Positions 27,301 through 36,487 of a stretch of DNA of 64,000 nucleotides are shown here, in pieces. Every line of letters starts with the position of its first letter. Positions within the stretch are counted from its first letter, which is position 1. The position numbers and the translations under genes are program-made. The notes under the pieces are model-generated. The model had not been told where the DNA came from and did not search any database. It was given only the letters and a program-made list of their open reading frames with translations. Origin of the DNA: Lytechinus pictus. Lineage: Eukaryota; Echinodermata; Echinoidea; Temnopleuroida; Toxopneustidae. The stretch is taken from assembly GCF_037042905.1 (NCBI RefSeq), contig NC_087254.1:19834603-19898602 (forward strand), read 5' to 3'.

Positions 27301-30300
27301 AATGCTCAATTTAAATGTGCAAGGGGCAATAAAAAATACAAAGGATTTTCACCAACCCAACCAAAAATTAAGAAATGAACAAAATATACATCAAAAGCAT
27401 GTGGGCACAGCTATGTGCTCCTTTATTTTTTAAGCAAACTACAAATACATCATTTGAGAGAGTATCTTCTAGAGCTGATATTAAACCGAAGAATATGGAA
27501 AATTTATCTGGAATAAACATTTTTCATCTATACTCACCCTGATGTTAGGAAACTGTAACATTTCAATATTGCTGTCTCTACATAGCTGAGATTCTGGTGT
27601 CAAGGAATAAAACAAACCTTTACTCACTTTACCTGTTTCCAACATTTACTTAACTGTCTTATACATTTTCAGAAAGAAATATAGGATAGCACAAAAAACT
27701 CTAATCATCATCAAAGTCAAATGAGTGAACATTACCATCTCAATAACAGGGACAAAGGGACATCATTAGTCATATCATCAAGCATCACTGGACAAAATTC
27801 ATCAGAATCAACAACAAAATACACTTCAGATTTAATTTGTGACATCTAAATTGCAGTAAAACCAAGAAATTTTACTCTCCCAAGTTGACTGTAAAAAAAC
27901 CCCAAGACTCGGCAAGACCAAACCTGCTACTTTTTTCCAGTGTTCCAGCATATATTCTGCACATTTCTGTGTCCAGATTGCCAATTTAATCTCTGTATTA
28001 AATGAATATTTGACATGAAAGTGTGCCAAAAGTGTTTACAAGGTCAATACTTTCATGGGTTTACCTTAAACTGCTATTTGTTTTAATGTTCTATATCTGG
28101 GGCCATAAGCACAAGCCTATATACTGACCCCCACTATTTCTGAACTCTATGTTGCTTTGCCCCTATTTTATATTTTGGAATTGAATTAATTTGTATTGGT
28201 GCAGGGGTGATCAAGGATACAGTCTTGGGATGAGTTCTCTGATGGAAGCAATCTTAAAGAACCAATTCCTGCAGGTTTCCTTGGCTGAGTTAGGCACCTG
28301 TTCAGGGGTGAAGTGAACAGGGAGGATCTGAGGGGTGGAGCTACCTGGAGGCAAGTAGGTTGATTTCTTGTGGATCCTGTCATAGACCAGACGACCTAGT
28401 GGAGCCGGCGGAGGGGAAAGAGATTGGAAAGACATTTAAATATACTTACTTAATAATGATAAAAATAGTACTTATAAATGCATCTACATACCAGTAGGTC
28501 ATAAAGCACCTAATATATTGCCATGACCATTGAATTCATGCATGGCAGTGTACAGTGCCTAAACCTTCTTCACTCACTGGGGAGTATTCAAGTGCTACTC
28601 AAACTGGCTTTAACAAATTATGATCTTTACTTGCTGAGTTCAACTCCAATTTGTTTAAAACTAATTGAAACTTTTATATACATTAAGCTTTATAATCTTC
28701 AGCCTTGCCCAATCCTCCTTTCTCTCACCTTCCCTCAGTAAAAAATGGCATCTTTTACTCTAACTTATCCCTAATCAATATGCTTTCAGGTTTGCTGCCC
28801 CTTTTGTCTTAGAAAAATGCAAACTCCAGAGAGTTTATTTGCCTCCCCTTCCCTATTGGCAAAAGACGCTTCCCTTCCCTTCCCCTTAACCCTTGCCACA
28901 TGTAAGACCTTAGCTATCCCCCACCAATCCTGAATCTACCACTATAATCTCCGGAGTTTATGCTTACCAAATGTGTCAAGTATATCTGTGATGAGAACAA
29001 ACTTGCTGGGGTAGAACTGAATCACTGAGATATCAGCTAGAAGCTTGGAACACTATAAAAAACAAAGATACATTTATATCACAAAGTTACAAAATACTAC
29101 AAATAAAAGGGTTAGGAATATGGGAAAAAAAAGGGGGGGGGGTGAAATATTGTCATGACGATGAGACATCGCAAGTTGCAAAGACAAGATTAATACTGTG
29201 TTACACTAAATGATATCATAGCAGAGGTTCTATGACTATGGGGGGGGGGGGGGCTCAACGATTCGCGCAATATTTTTGTCGCACAAATTTTTTTGACCAC
29301 ACCGATCACTGACTTTTTTCATGTCAAGTCTTGCACATTTTTTGAGACCAAATTTGCCAGGGTACGCAGTTCCGAAATTACGCAACATTTTGTACGTGCA
29401 TGTCAGACCAAAATGTGGTCAAAAACGTGATTTCGTGTACAAAGTCAATGCAAATTGTGTTTTCAACCATAAATCATAAATGTATGATAATTTTAGTTTT
29501 GCTGTTCTAATGGATTTTTATTTCATGCTGTTTATGATCTCAAAAGAGTCCCCAACCAAGTTCATCAAAAAAACAATGGAAAAAAAAGTCCAAAAAACAA
29601 AAAATACATAAGAATTTGCAAAATAAAAAAATTATAATACATAAGAAATTGATCTGATATCGCAATTTTATTTACCTTCATTTGCTTAGGAACACCACAA
29701 AGAGTTTCTACACCAAAAATTAGAACATTTGGAGCTTTGTTTAGGGAATCAGAGGAAAAAGTATGATTTTGCATACTAATTATGCATAAATTAACATAAA
29801 TCAATTAATAGCGATTTGCATGAAATAAATTAATACAGAATTTCGTAGATTATGTCCTAGGCAACCTGCATGCCAATTTTTGGCGCGAACGACGGCCAAG
29901 ATCTCAACCCTAACCCCCCCCCCCCCCGGCCATATGATCTCCCAAAATACACCGGTCAAGATAGGGTTAAAAGTCAGTCCCAGACATAAATACATTTATC
30001 TGATTGATACATGTCTAAAATAACCCCAAAACATAAACATGGAGCATAAATCATACTGTGAAGGGTGTATGCAAATAAATGTAAAAAGAACACTTTATTC
30101 AGTAACTAAGCCTTGCAGCCTGAACTAAAATCAATATTTAGTATTAGATCTACCTTACCTGAATGGCAATTTTGAGAGCCTTGACTTTCTGATCTAAGTC
30201 CCATGCATTGATAAGTGCTTGGTTAAGCTCCTCGATACGGTAGACATATTCCTGCTGACTGAGATTCAACATCTCCTTCACAGAACCCTATAGGAGCAAA

Positions 30301-33300
30301 ATTGAAAAGGAAACAATGAAGTACATTCCCAGGGCTCTGTTTCATTAAACTTGTCATACATGAATGAACATTGATTTACCATGAGCAATGTCCATTGTCT
30401 CATTGAAAAAGAGCAAATTTGTTATAGGATTATTTTGTTTCTAAATGGCAATTTTTTTTATGAAACAGGGCCCATAATTTTTTTGAATATCTAGTAAAAA
30501 TATAGAATGAAAATCAAAGCATTTTTCACTTTTTATAACAGCTGCATAAAGTTCAAGGCTTGATTAATGAGGTTACTACCATGACCCTCAACATTTTAAG
30601 CAGATTTTGTATACCGCTTCACACACCTACAAGTAAATTTACATACAAATTCCCTGCTTTTCACTTTCAATGAAATTAAAATAATTAACAATCTCATCTA
30701 GGTTCCATCCACACAAGGCTGATCAATTCTTGGTTTCAATAACCACAAATGACAGCTGAAAGACACTATTTTCATATACTTTTTAAAAAAATATTGATGA
30801 ATTCCCTGATATTTTCTGATTTTCTAGAAATTTCAGACCCAAATGAGCCCTGATGTATGTTGACAACCCAGGGATAACAATATAAGGGCCCAGTTGCACA
30901 AATATTAGTGATTCATCACAGGGCTAAGCTTCATAATTGATTACATTGATTATTATGTATAATCAATCATACAAATCAACATTGCGACCAATCACTAAGC
31001 TTTGTGCTATGGGACCCTGACTTCAAATCAAACAAGATAAAAATATGTTTTTGTCTACCTCCTCAAAGTCATCAAGCTGCTCGAGTCTGTTCTTGACTTT
31101 GTCAGTGACCGTGCCTTGGACTACCTGAGTTTTCACTGTCACTGGAAAAACAAACAAAGCAAGATTTGTTTTAAATTCATGCAATTGATTTTCATTCAAT
31201 TTATTGACATTCCAGGTGATGATAAAGATGACGATGATGATTCTATGTATAGCACAATATTTCAAAAAAAAAAACAACATTCAAATGAACTGACTCAATT
31301 CACAAAAATTCATGATGAATGTAGAACAGAACATGCTTGAGGGAGATCATTTACAACAATGAAGAATCATCAAGGGAGCAATTTCAGAAGTATGGGTAAT
31401 TAAATAAAAAAACACAGAAACAATGAATATGGAGATTCATACAGAACCCTGTCAATCTTTTTGAGGCAAAATCAATGAATTTCTATAGTTGAACAGAAGA
31501 ATAGAACCGTTTAGTATAAATGTTGCATTGAACATATCAGAACAACAGAGAAGGTGGGTTTAGGGTTGAAGTGATTTTCAACAAACAATGGAATTCTTTT
31601 TTTTTCAAATTTGTGAGCTCATTCAAACATTGGACTGAAGCTATAGCAAGATGCATGTATTTAGTGCCCAAGGCAATAGGATGCGTTCAATATGGGACCA
31701 AATCAATATGTGTGAGTGCCAGCCATTGTATTTTGAGTAACATGTTTCACTGTGTATAGGTATGTTAATTATAAATGATCTCCATATCCGTAATTTTACT
31801 CACCTTTTTCTCTATCAGCAGGTGATAAAAAGCTCTGAAAGATAAAAAAAAATAATTAAAATGAAAATGCTACTTTACTGTATTACTATGCCAGACTGAA
31901 TACAAACATCCTTGCATCTTAATCCAAATGTACAAATGTGATATACACTTCAGCAGCCTATTGTTACAATGACAGAAAAGAACAATCCTTTACTGTTTTG
32001 TCACATAATTCTACAGGCAATTATCCTAGAGGCATAATTAAAATTAAGAGTTATTTGCATTCATTCCAATTAACATCATGTACAAGATAACATACACAGT
32101 AATATATAATAGAACATAAATAGATTCATAACTATAGAAACCATGATAACATTGAAAAAAATATAATAATTGAAAAAGAAACACTCGAGGAATGCTTCTA
32201 GTAGCTCATTTAAACAAGGTTTCCAAAGGAAAATTATACATTTTGAAATTCATATAACAAAACCCTGTTTGATAGGTTTGTAATAATGTGATAACATAGA
32301 GAAAATACACATAGAGATTTAATGACACCTGTTAAACTGACTGAAAGTGTTGTTGGATACTCACTGTTGTAATTGAAAGTTTCTCTGAGGTTGTGTATTT
32401 GCTCAGGATACCAGCTTTCTTACTAGACCATGGCTCAAAGGAGTCATCCAGTCCTTTAGGAGCTCCTTGAGCTGCAGAATCAGTCTGGAAGAAAATAAGA
32501 ACATAGATCAGTACATTCACAATCCATTTTTTATGAAACACTATTGTGTTCACATACTGCATGATATAATAAAAATAATAATTCCTGAATTTATAAAGCG
32601 CTTTTTCCAAAGGTTACAAAGCACAGGTCTTATTATTACCCCAGCTTTAGTTCAATATGCCGCTTCCTGAACTCGGTGCACTGAAGGAATTAATACTACG
32701 GGTACCCATTCACCTAACCAGGGTTGAGTGCAGCACAATGTGGATAAATAATAGTAATGTGGATTTACTGAGCAAACACATTCTGGGAAACTCATAATGC
32801 TTGCCCAGCAACAGTGCTCATTTAGAACAGGTTCTTTTAATAATACAAGAGAAAAACAAAATCTGTGCCAATCTCAAAAGTTATTGTGGTGAATCATACT
32901 TAATGCCTGAACAAATTGATGTAAATTGTTTTATGATATTATGTCCATGTTACTTGTGATATATCAAATCTTAAAACCATGATCAGTTCTAACTGGTCAT
33001 AACTGGTCAAACATTTAACCAGAGATAAGGCAAAATCAATGCCTAGTTACACCATCAACCAATAAGTAGTAATAGGCTATTTGTAGTAAAGTAGAAGTAA
33101 GCTATTAAACTTACAGCATCTTTCTTGGAGGCACCCAGTGCAAGAGACAGAGGATCAGAGAGTGGGTCCACCTTGGGCTTGGCAGCAGCTGCAGCAGCAA
33201 ACTGTGACAAGGGATCACTGCCTTCCAAGGCACTGCTCAATGGATCAACAAGAGAGGTTGCTTTCTTAGCAGCGACATCCTGCTTAGGGGTAGTGCTGGT

Positions 33301-36300
33301 GCCTGTGCGGCCAGTTGACTTGCGAAGCTTTGCTTCAGCCACGTGCACCTGGATCAGAAATTGAGAAGAAACAAAATAAGTATAGTTGCGCTTTTTTATA
33401 TTTCAATTATATTACATCCCGTGCTGGTCTTCAGTTCCCAGTAGGATGTGTTTACCGATTATTTTCACAGTGGAAACAGATGACAATCATGTCATATTAT
33501 TTTACTTGGCCTCACATACAAACAAGCTGTATCCTGATAGAAGAGTATTTTGTTTCCTATAATTAAGAAACTTTTCTTTCTTTTCAATTTACTACATAAG
33601 GATAATGGTTGTGTCTCAACTCTCAAACCCCAAACAGATAGTAGGATGGCTTCACATGTTCTGAATACAAGTTTCACTTTAAAAGTGTGTACAACAGTAA
33701 GTGTATTGTCTGAAGGTTTTTTGCTTTGTTAATAGAGGGCAAGACTGAGCAGGGTACTGACCGTTATAGGCTTCAGAGGATGATCTACAGTAAGATCACC
33801 TTTCAGTAAGAGTTTCCTTTTCTCAGCTTCATATTCCCTAGGTTTGGCATGCCTAGGAAGAAGGAAAAGAAACACATCAAATAAGACACTGAATCACAAA
33901 AAGATACTAAAACCATTGATCACTTCCACAACGCATGTACAGTATGAATTCAAAGTTTATTGGTACAGGTAACTACCTCTCTAACTCACTGAATTTCTTC
34001 TTCTACTTCTTACGGTGGTTTATATCAAAGCCTGCTCAGCAAATAGTGGAGGGTTGGTGTTGTAGTATTTCAAGCAGAGGATGTCATTTATGATTTGTGC
34101 TCTTTTAAGGGCTTATCTACTCATTCCAGGTCATAACCAATTACCACAATTAGGGCCGAGTCAAAGCAATAAAAATGGCTTTATTGTGCCTTCGACCTCA
34201 ACATTGTTATTCAAATCATTTCGCCTTTGCCGTAATTTTGATAGTGACTGTTCAAGTAAGTGAATGCACCGGCAGGCAGGACTACTGGTTGATGATGATA
34301 GACTAGTACGGGAAAGCTGATCTGAGTGAAGACAGACTTTGATTTTGAAGCTGAAATAAATCCGTTCTTGATGCAAATTCAGGTAAGGATTAGAAATTTC
34401 AGAATAAATTCAGACAAAATTTGAGGTGAAATTAATTTGCTAACATCAGCAGGTGCGGAAGTGCACTAGCGTCCCATTTTGCTCAAGCGACAGTTTGACA
34501 TGCCCTCTCCCAGCAATCCATGTGTCCCAAGCTGACGACAAAATTTACCAAAAAATGGCAACAAATGAAGTTTGTAAAAAATTGATCTTGATCATTTGAT
34601 TTAAAAACAAGGGGTGATAATTGTTATCAAGTTCAAAATAAGAGAGGTGCCTTAACCCAATGTAGATCTCAGCACACAGATTGACTTTGACTTGAGAGCG
34701 CTGATGAGTCAATGCACTATTAGGCGCTTATGCAAGTTTCTCACCGGCCAACTTCCGAGTAAATTTCCCCATCGAAAATTGTTCACAAACTGCCACTGCT
34801 TTTCCGAATATTGCGATCGGGAAAGGCTGTATTTCGGCTTCGATCTCGTTGACTTTGTTCGAATCCTCCGTCTGTCATTGCTTTGCTTGGCTTAAGCTTC
34901 GCCATAATGTTGATACGGACAGAATGTTGTGACCAAAGGATTCACCTGTTTGTTCGCTGCATGTTCACACGATTTGGTTGCTAACTTTAGTCCATAACAA
35001 AATTAGGGCAAAGCCAAGCAAAGCGATGTCTGTCTGAGGATTCGAAAAATAATGTTGAGATTTAAGTCGAAAAATAGCTGTTCCTCATAGCGACATTTGG
35101 AAAATTGGGGGACATATCGTTTATTGACCTCGACAAGTGACTGAGAGATTTGCCATGGCATTTAGAACAATTTCTGGTGGAAATTTTCTCGAAGTCTGCT
35201 GGTGGGAAATGGCATTTGCGCCTGTTTATGTACGATAATGTTTCATGATGTTTTGATAACAAAAATCAGAATGGAGCAAATTTCATTTTCAGGATAAAAA
35301 AAGTTTTTCATATTTATTTAGGCCTAACGTTAAAGAGATATTGGATCCTACGTTCATCGACATAATCTAGCACTAGCACCCAATCGTCTAGACAGGAATA
35401 ACTTTCGTTTCTGGGGATTTATTTAACAATTTCTAACATTTTACTATCATCCCCATCCACCGACGGTAATACGTTAGTGCGAGCCCGCATGTGTAATCAT
35501 TTCTCCCAATTCGGGCCTATAGTGTTTTGTCTAGATTTTTTTTAAGGTCTAAATGACATTATGTTATCTTGAACGATGGTCCACTATTTTCATTAGACAC
35601 TAATCTTTCTTTTGATACAATGCATTTTCAAATAAAATTTCAAAAATGATTTATTCCGTATTTTAAAAATCTTTCTGCCGGAGAGGAAAAACTGGCAGCC
35701 GTGTGTTGCTGCCCTCTACGTTCATTGAGTTATGCTTTAGCTTTTATCACGGCTCTCCGATTAGAATTTTTGCGATATCCTGGCAAATCAATGCGAGCGA
35801 CAAGTTCCGAACGCACGCACATAGACAAGCGCAACGCGGCGGCACGAATCGCTATATAATTATAAAGACTGGTAAATACGTCTGTAAAGTGTAAGGATGC
35901 ATCCCATTCTACCCCATTTTGGAGAGTACCCATGTCTGCCTAGTATTACACGGACGAGTCCTGGGTTCCGGCACGCAAAGAGGGCCACATTTATTTTATA
36001 ATCAATAATGACATTTTATGTACAAAAATCAATCAAAAAATCGGGTTTCCGCCGAATCTGTTAGATCTAACGTTACTGCCAATACATTGTCTTTACGGCC
36101 AACAACACTTCAGTCTATGTATTGGTGAGTGGAGCCAACACAGTTCAGCGGAACAACCAAATACAGAGACTGAAGTTGTCCAATCCGATCGTCATGTCAT
36201 GATGACTATTAATTTTGCAAACATGAAATCCCATGCGTGGGACAGCAACGAATCCGATCTCTCACTCACTGCACTCGACGACGGCACACCTGATCGTTCA

Positions 36301-36446
36301 AGCTCTCACATGGTAAAACAGTGCACTGTTAACTGGAAATGTAAATTAACACTCAACACTTATTTACTTCATTTTACGAGATAACAAAATGCACTGTCTG
36401 TTATTTTTCCAATGCAACGAAAAACTTACCATTCGTAAGTCGCCAT
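9998..36446 (-). CDS. VPS35L: VPS35L, Retriever complex subunit, complete gene in 31 coding exons
   Basis: VPS35L (C16orf62 in human) is the large alpha-solenoid scaffold of Retriever (with VPS29 and VPS26C), which works with the CCC and WASH complexes and SNX17 to recycle integral membrane cargo from endosomes to the plasma membrane. I read 31 exons with AG/GT borders; their phases join without a break into 1015 codons plus stop, somewhat longer than the human protein (about 960). Landmarks follow the family in order: [132 protein letters not shown]-like, and C-terminal LQTRT. Exon positions are given in separate entries. Exons 11 and 27 carry tandem partial duplications. Identification is by remembered homology; symbol confidence is high. 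Confidence 0.95.
10640..10789 (-). CDS. VPS35L: VPS35L exon 30
   Basis: Encodes [50 protein letters not shown]; human has NSILAHGDL...[20 protein letters not shown]. Confidence 0.95.
11017..11088 (-). CDS. VPS35L: VPS35L exon 29 (less certain)
   Basis: Encodes [24 protein letters not shown]. The acceptor CCAG, the donor and phase 0 at both ends fit, and it sits between two firm exons. I recall no matching human segment, so it may be lineage-specific or alternatively used; skipping it keeps the frame. Confidence 0.7.
11509..11624 (-). CDS. VPS35L: VPS35L exon 28
   Basis: Encodes [20 protein letters not shown] and [14 protein letters not shown]; human VDSNDSLYGGDSKFLAENN. Confidence 0.93.
12376..12541 (-). 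CDS. VPS35L: VPS35L exon 27 (functional, 3'-most of four copies)
   Basis: Encodes [40 protein letters not shown] and a tail ending YHVKN; it is the only copy with a complete 3' end and donor GTGAGT. Human has [22 protein letters not shown] here. Three partial copies lie upstream on the same strand. Confidence 0.93.
12542..13053 (-). repeat. Tandem array of three extra partial copies of VPS35L exon 27
   Basis: Units of exactly 170 bp begin at 13051, 12881 and 12711 before the true exon start at 12541. Each unit holds the pyrimidine-rich tract, the CATAG acceptor and about 136 bp of coding sequence, then breaks off at SAQSD and enters the next acceptor. Units are highly similar with a few substitutions. 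Because 170 is not a multiple of 3 and no copy has its own donor, inclusion of an upstream copy shifts the frame and reaches a stop. Confidence 0.92.
13561..13640. repeat. SINE-like fragment in VPS35L intron 26
   Basis: Contains TTATATAGCGCTT and CTAATCGCTTTACAG, words resembling the AGCGC blocks at the ends of the dispersed repeats at 5948-6123 and 32586-32753. A fragment only; weak evidence. Confidence 0.3.
15321..15460 (-). CDS. VPS35L: VPS35L exon 26
   Basis: Encodes [44 protein letters not shown]. Donor GTAAGT; the next intron ends at the exon 27 array. Confidence 0.95.
15854..15968 (-). CDS. VPS35L: VPS35L exon 25
   Basis: Encodes [36 protein letters not shown]; human [20 protein letters not shown]. 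Confidence 0.93.
16119..16320. repeat. (ATC)n trinucleotide array in VPS35L intron 24
   Basis: A long ATC/CAT array about 45 bp from the donor of exon 24. It generates spurious poly-His, poly-Ile and poly-Met open frames of 90-118 codons. Confidence 0.95.
16364..16441 (-). CDS. VPS35L: VPS35L exon 24
   Basis: Encodes CVNSLAAET followed by [15 protein letters not shown], one of the strongest matches to human ([15 protein letters not shown]). Confidence 0.95.
16931..17029 (-). CDS. VPS35L: VPS35L exon 23
   Basis: Encodes [32 protein letters not shown]. Confidence 0.93.
17497..17560 (-). CDS. VPS35L: VPS35L exon 22
   Basis: Encodes [20 protein letters not shown], then RK; human [20 protein letters not shown]. 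Confidence 0.93.
17972..18052 (-). CDS. VPS35L: VPS35L exon 21
   Basis: Encodes [20 protein letters not shown] and KTMHDSI, matching human HQQEPTKDPVILNAL. Confidence 0.93.
18784..18869 (-). CDS. VPS35L: VPS35L exon 20
   Basis: Encodes [20 protein letters not shown] and KTIMEAFC; human has [20 protein letters not shown]. Confidence 0.95.
19857..20756 (-). mobile_element. 5'-truncated non-LTR retrotransposon (LINE) remnant
   Basis: Two overlapping minus-strand frames (20457-20753 and 20222-20566) carry C-terminal reverse transcriptase motifs: [20 protein letters not shown] with YCNIVWA, then [17 protein letters not shown]-like and [20 protein letters not shown], and finally [12 protein letters not shown]. 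The frame shift between them shows decay. The 3' end carries AATAAAG followed by ATTGAATTGAATTGAA, a short-repeat tail as in CR1-like elements. It sits inside VPS35L intron 19, same strand. The exact clade is not determined. Confidence 0.8.
20796..20858 (-). CDS. VPS35L: VPS35L exon 19
   Basis: Encodes [20 protein letters not shown] plus M, aligned with human LQLIIKKVIAHFHDFSVLF. Confidence 0.92.
21147..21362. repeat. (ATC)n trinucleotide array in VPS35L intron 18
   Basis: A long interrupted ATC/CAT repeat with internal duplicated blocks. It creates spurious poly-Ser, poly-His and poly-Met open frames. Confidence 0.95.
21452..21532 (-). CDS. VPS35L: VPS35L exon 18
   Basis: Encodes [20 protein letters not shown] and FEQHYPQ, strongly conserved. 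Confidence 0.95.
22151..22204 (-). CDS. VPS35L: VPS35L exon 17
   Basis: Encodes [18 protein letters not shown]; human has DYINCAEVWVEYTCKHFT. Acceptor is TTTTTTTTGTGAAG. Confidence 0.93.
22746..22862 (-). CDS. VPS35L: VPS35L exon 16
   Basis: Residues 490-528 with [20 protein letters not shown] and [12 protein letters not shown]. Confidence 0.93.
23742..23853 (-). CDS. VPS35L: VPS35L exon 15
   Basis: Contains [20 protein letters not shown], near-identical to the human [15 protein letters not shown] segment, and ends EEGFPK. Confidence 0.95.
24413..24459 (-). CDS. VPS35L: VPS35L exon 14
   Basis: A 47-nt exon encoding [15 protein letters not shown]; phase 2 joins exon 15. Confidence 0.88.
24940..25098. 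repeat. Palindromic foldback element
   Basis: About 160 bp with long inverted arms (GTTTCATAAAGCTG ... CAGCTTTATGAAAC; GATCCTTTCTT ... AAGAAAGGATC). Located in VPS35L intron 13. Confidence 0.7.
25268..25390 (-). CDS. VPS35L: VPS35L exon 13
   Basis: Residues 396-436 with LQGDTVQN and [18 protein letters not shown], matching human YPPAMDWIFQCISYHAPE. Confidence 0.93.
25740..25923 (-). mobile_element. tRNA-derived SINE or tRNA pseudogene
   Basis: Read on the minus strand, GTTGGCTCAGTTGGTAAAG (box A-like, about 25902-25920) precedes GATGTTCAAGCTCC (box B-like, 25864-25877) at tRNA-like spacing. An A/T-rich body follows. The arms do not pair well enough for a working tRNA. It lies in VPS35L intron 12. 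The 3' limit of the body is uncertain. Confidence 0.55.
26225..26302 (-). CDS. VPS35L: VPS35L exon 12
   Basis: Residues 370-395, [13 protein letters not shown] and [10 protein letters not shown]; the human protein has VGMEVAPHLKETL at the same place. Confidence 0.93.
26695..26737. repeat. (CTTT)n / (CTT)n simple repeat
   Basis: Uninterrupted TTTC units followed by TTC units in VPS35L intron 11. Confidence 0.85.
26851..27060 (-). repeat. Tandem triplication of the 3' half of VPS35L exon 11
   Basis: Three units of 77-78 bp each contain the codons for [15 protein letters not shown] or a close variant. The first unit is the true exon end with donor GTAAGT. The second has lost the donor (AAAGTT), and the third has a good donor (AAG then GTAAGTT) but an in-frame TAG. 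None of the extra units has a 3' splice site of its own. Confidence 0.85.
27006..27099 (-). CDS. VPS35L: VPS35L exon 11 (first unit of a triplicated segment)
   Basis: Encodes [14 protein letters not shown] followed by [17 protein letters not shown], the most conserved stretch of the protein. Acceptor CCCAG, donor GTAAGT. Two degraded repeats of the 3' part follow at 26928-27005 and 26851-26927. Confidence 0.93.
27538..27585 (-). CDS. VPS35L: VPS35L exon 10
   Basis: A 48-nt exon encoding [15 protein letters not shown], the counterpart of human YVEASILKCNKFLSK. Donor GTGAGT. Confidence 0.9.
28221..28395 (-). CDS. VPS35L: VPS35L exon 9
   Basis: Contains RLVYDRI, then [20 protein letters not shown] and [12 protein letters not shown]. 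Donor GTATCC is weak, but the phase to exon 10 is exact. Confidence 0.93.
28968..29052 (-). CDS. VPS35L: VPS35L exon 8
   Basis: Contains CSKLLAD and [19 protein letters not shown], nearly identical to the human block. Confidence 0.95.
30159..30287 (-). CDS. VPS35L: VPS35L exon 7
   Basis: Residues 193-235 with [15 protein letters not shown] and [12 protein letters not shown], a well conserved VPS35L segment. Confidence 0.95.
30330..30473. repeat. Foldback element with GGGCYCTGTTTCA ends
   Basis: Inverted ends AGGGCTCTGTTTCAT and ATGAAACAGGGCCC, with internal complementary CATTG words, in VPS35L intron 6. Confidence 0.6.
30886..31017. repeat. Foldback element with GGGYCC ends
   Basis: Left end GGGCCCAGTTGCACAAA with AGTGATT; right end AATCACTAAGC with GTGCTATGGGACCC. 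It abuts VPS35L exon 6, about 40 bp past its donor. Confidence 0.6.
31059..31141 (-). CDS. VPS35L: VPS35L exon 6
   Basis: Contains [13 protein letters not shown], matching the human VRTRLEELDDFEE. Donor GTAGAC is weaker than average. Confidence 0.93.
31804..31834 (-). CDS. VPS35L: VPS35L exon 5 (31-nt microexon)
   Basis: Encodes [10 protein letters not shown] plus one base. It is needed to bring exon 6 into phase, which supports the call despite its small size. Confidence 0.8.
32365..32484 (-). CDS. VPS35L: VPS35L exon 4
   Basis: Residues 115-154 with [17 protein letters not shown] and SEKLSI, closely matching the human FEPW...GEILARYTTTEKLSI block. Phase 0 at both ends, donor GTGAGT. Confidence 0.95.
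32586..32753 (-). repeat. SINE-like dispersed repeat, copy 2
   Basis: Reverse-oriented relative of 5948-6123: GGGTACCCATTCACCTAACC and GGGTTGAGTGCAGCACAATG are the complements of the copy 1 core. Located in VPS35L intron 3. Confidence 0.55.
33115..33348 (-). CDS. VPS35L: VPS35L exon 3 (disordered DPLS-rich region)
   Basis: Residues 37-114. This low-complexity segment holds four DPL(S) motifs ([18 protein letters not shown], then [12 protein letters not shown]) and an alanine run. In the family this N-terminal region contacts VPS29 through Pro-Leu motifs (established knowledge); which copy acts here is unknown. Phase 0 at both ends. Confidence 0.95.
33762..33852 (-). CDS. VPS35L: VPS35L exon 2
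   Basis: Residues ~6-36, ending DHPLKPIT, a conserved N-terminal VPS35L motif. Acceptor CTAG, donor GTCAGT. Confidence 0.9.
33853..36429. other. VPS35L intron 1
   Basis: A 2.6-kb intron without a recognised exon. Its main content is the imperfect long inverted repeat at 34720-35222; the remainder is unique-looking sequence, slightly more GC-rich near the promoter. Confidence 0.75.
34720..35222. repeat. Imperfect ~500-bp inverted repeat
   Basis: Left arm words GGCGCTTATGC, AAATTTCC, GAAAATTGTTC, TTCGAATCCTC and GCTTTGCTTGGC recur inverted and in mirror order on the right arm as GCCAAGCAAAGC, GAGGATTCGAA, GAACAATTTC, GGAAATTT and GCATTTGCGCC. Arms are about 200 bp and diverged. Confidence 0.65.
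36430..36446 (-). CDS. VPS35L: VPS35L exon 1 (start codon)
   Basis: The start ATG at 36446 opens MATYEW, similar to the MAxxxW start of the human protein. The donor is GTAAGT. The last two bases form a split Trp codon with exon 2. Confidence 0.85.
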
Positions 36447-36478
36447 TTTCGTTCAGCAACCGCGATCCCAGAATTACA

Positions 36479-36487
36479 TCACGTGAC
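36479..36487. promoter_or_regulatory. E-box / CLEAR-like motif TCACGTGAC in VPS35L promoter
   Basis: TCACGTGAC lies 33 bp upstream of the VPS35L start codon and matches nine of ten bases of the TFEB/TFE3 CLEAR consensus GTCACGTGAC (established motif). USF- or MITF-type factors could also bind this core. The role is inferred from position and motif only. Confidence 0.45.
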
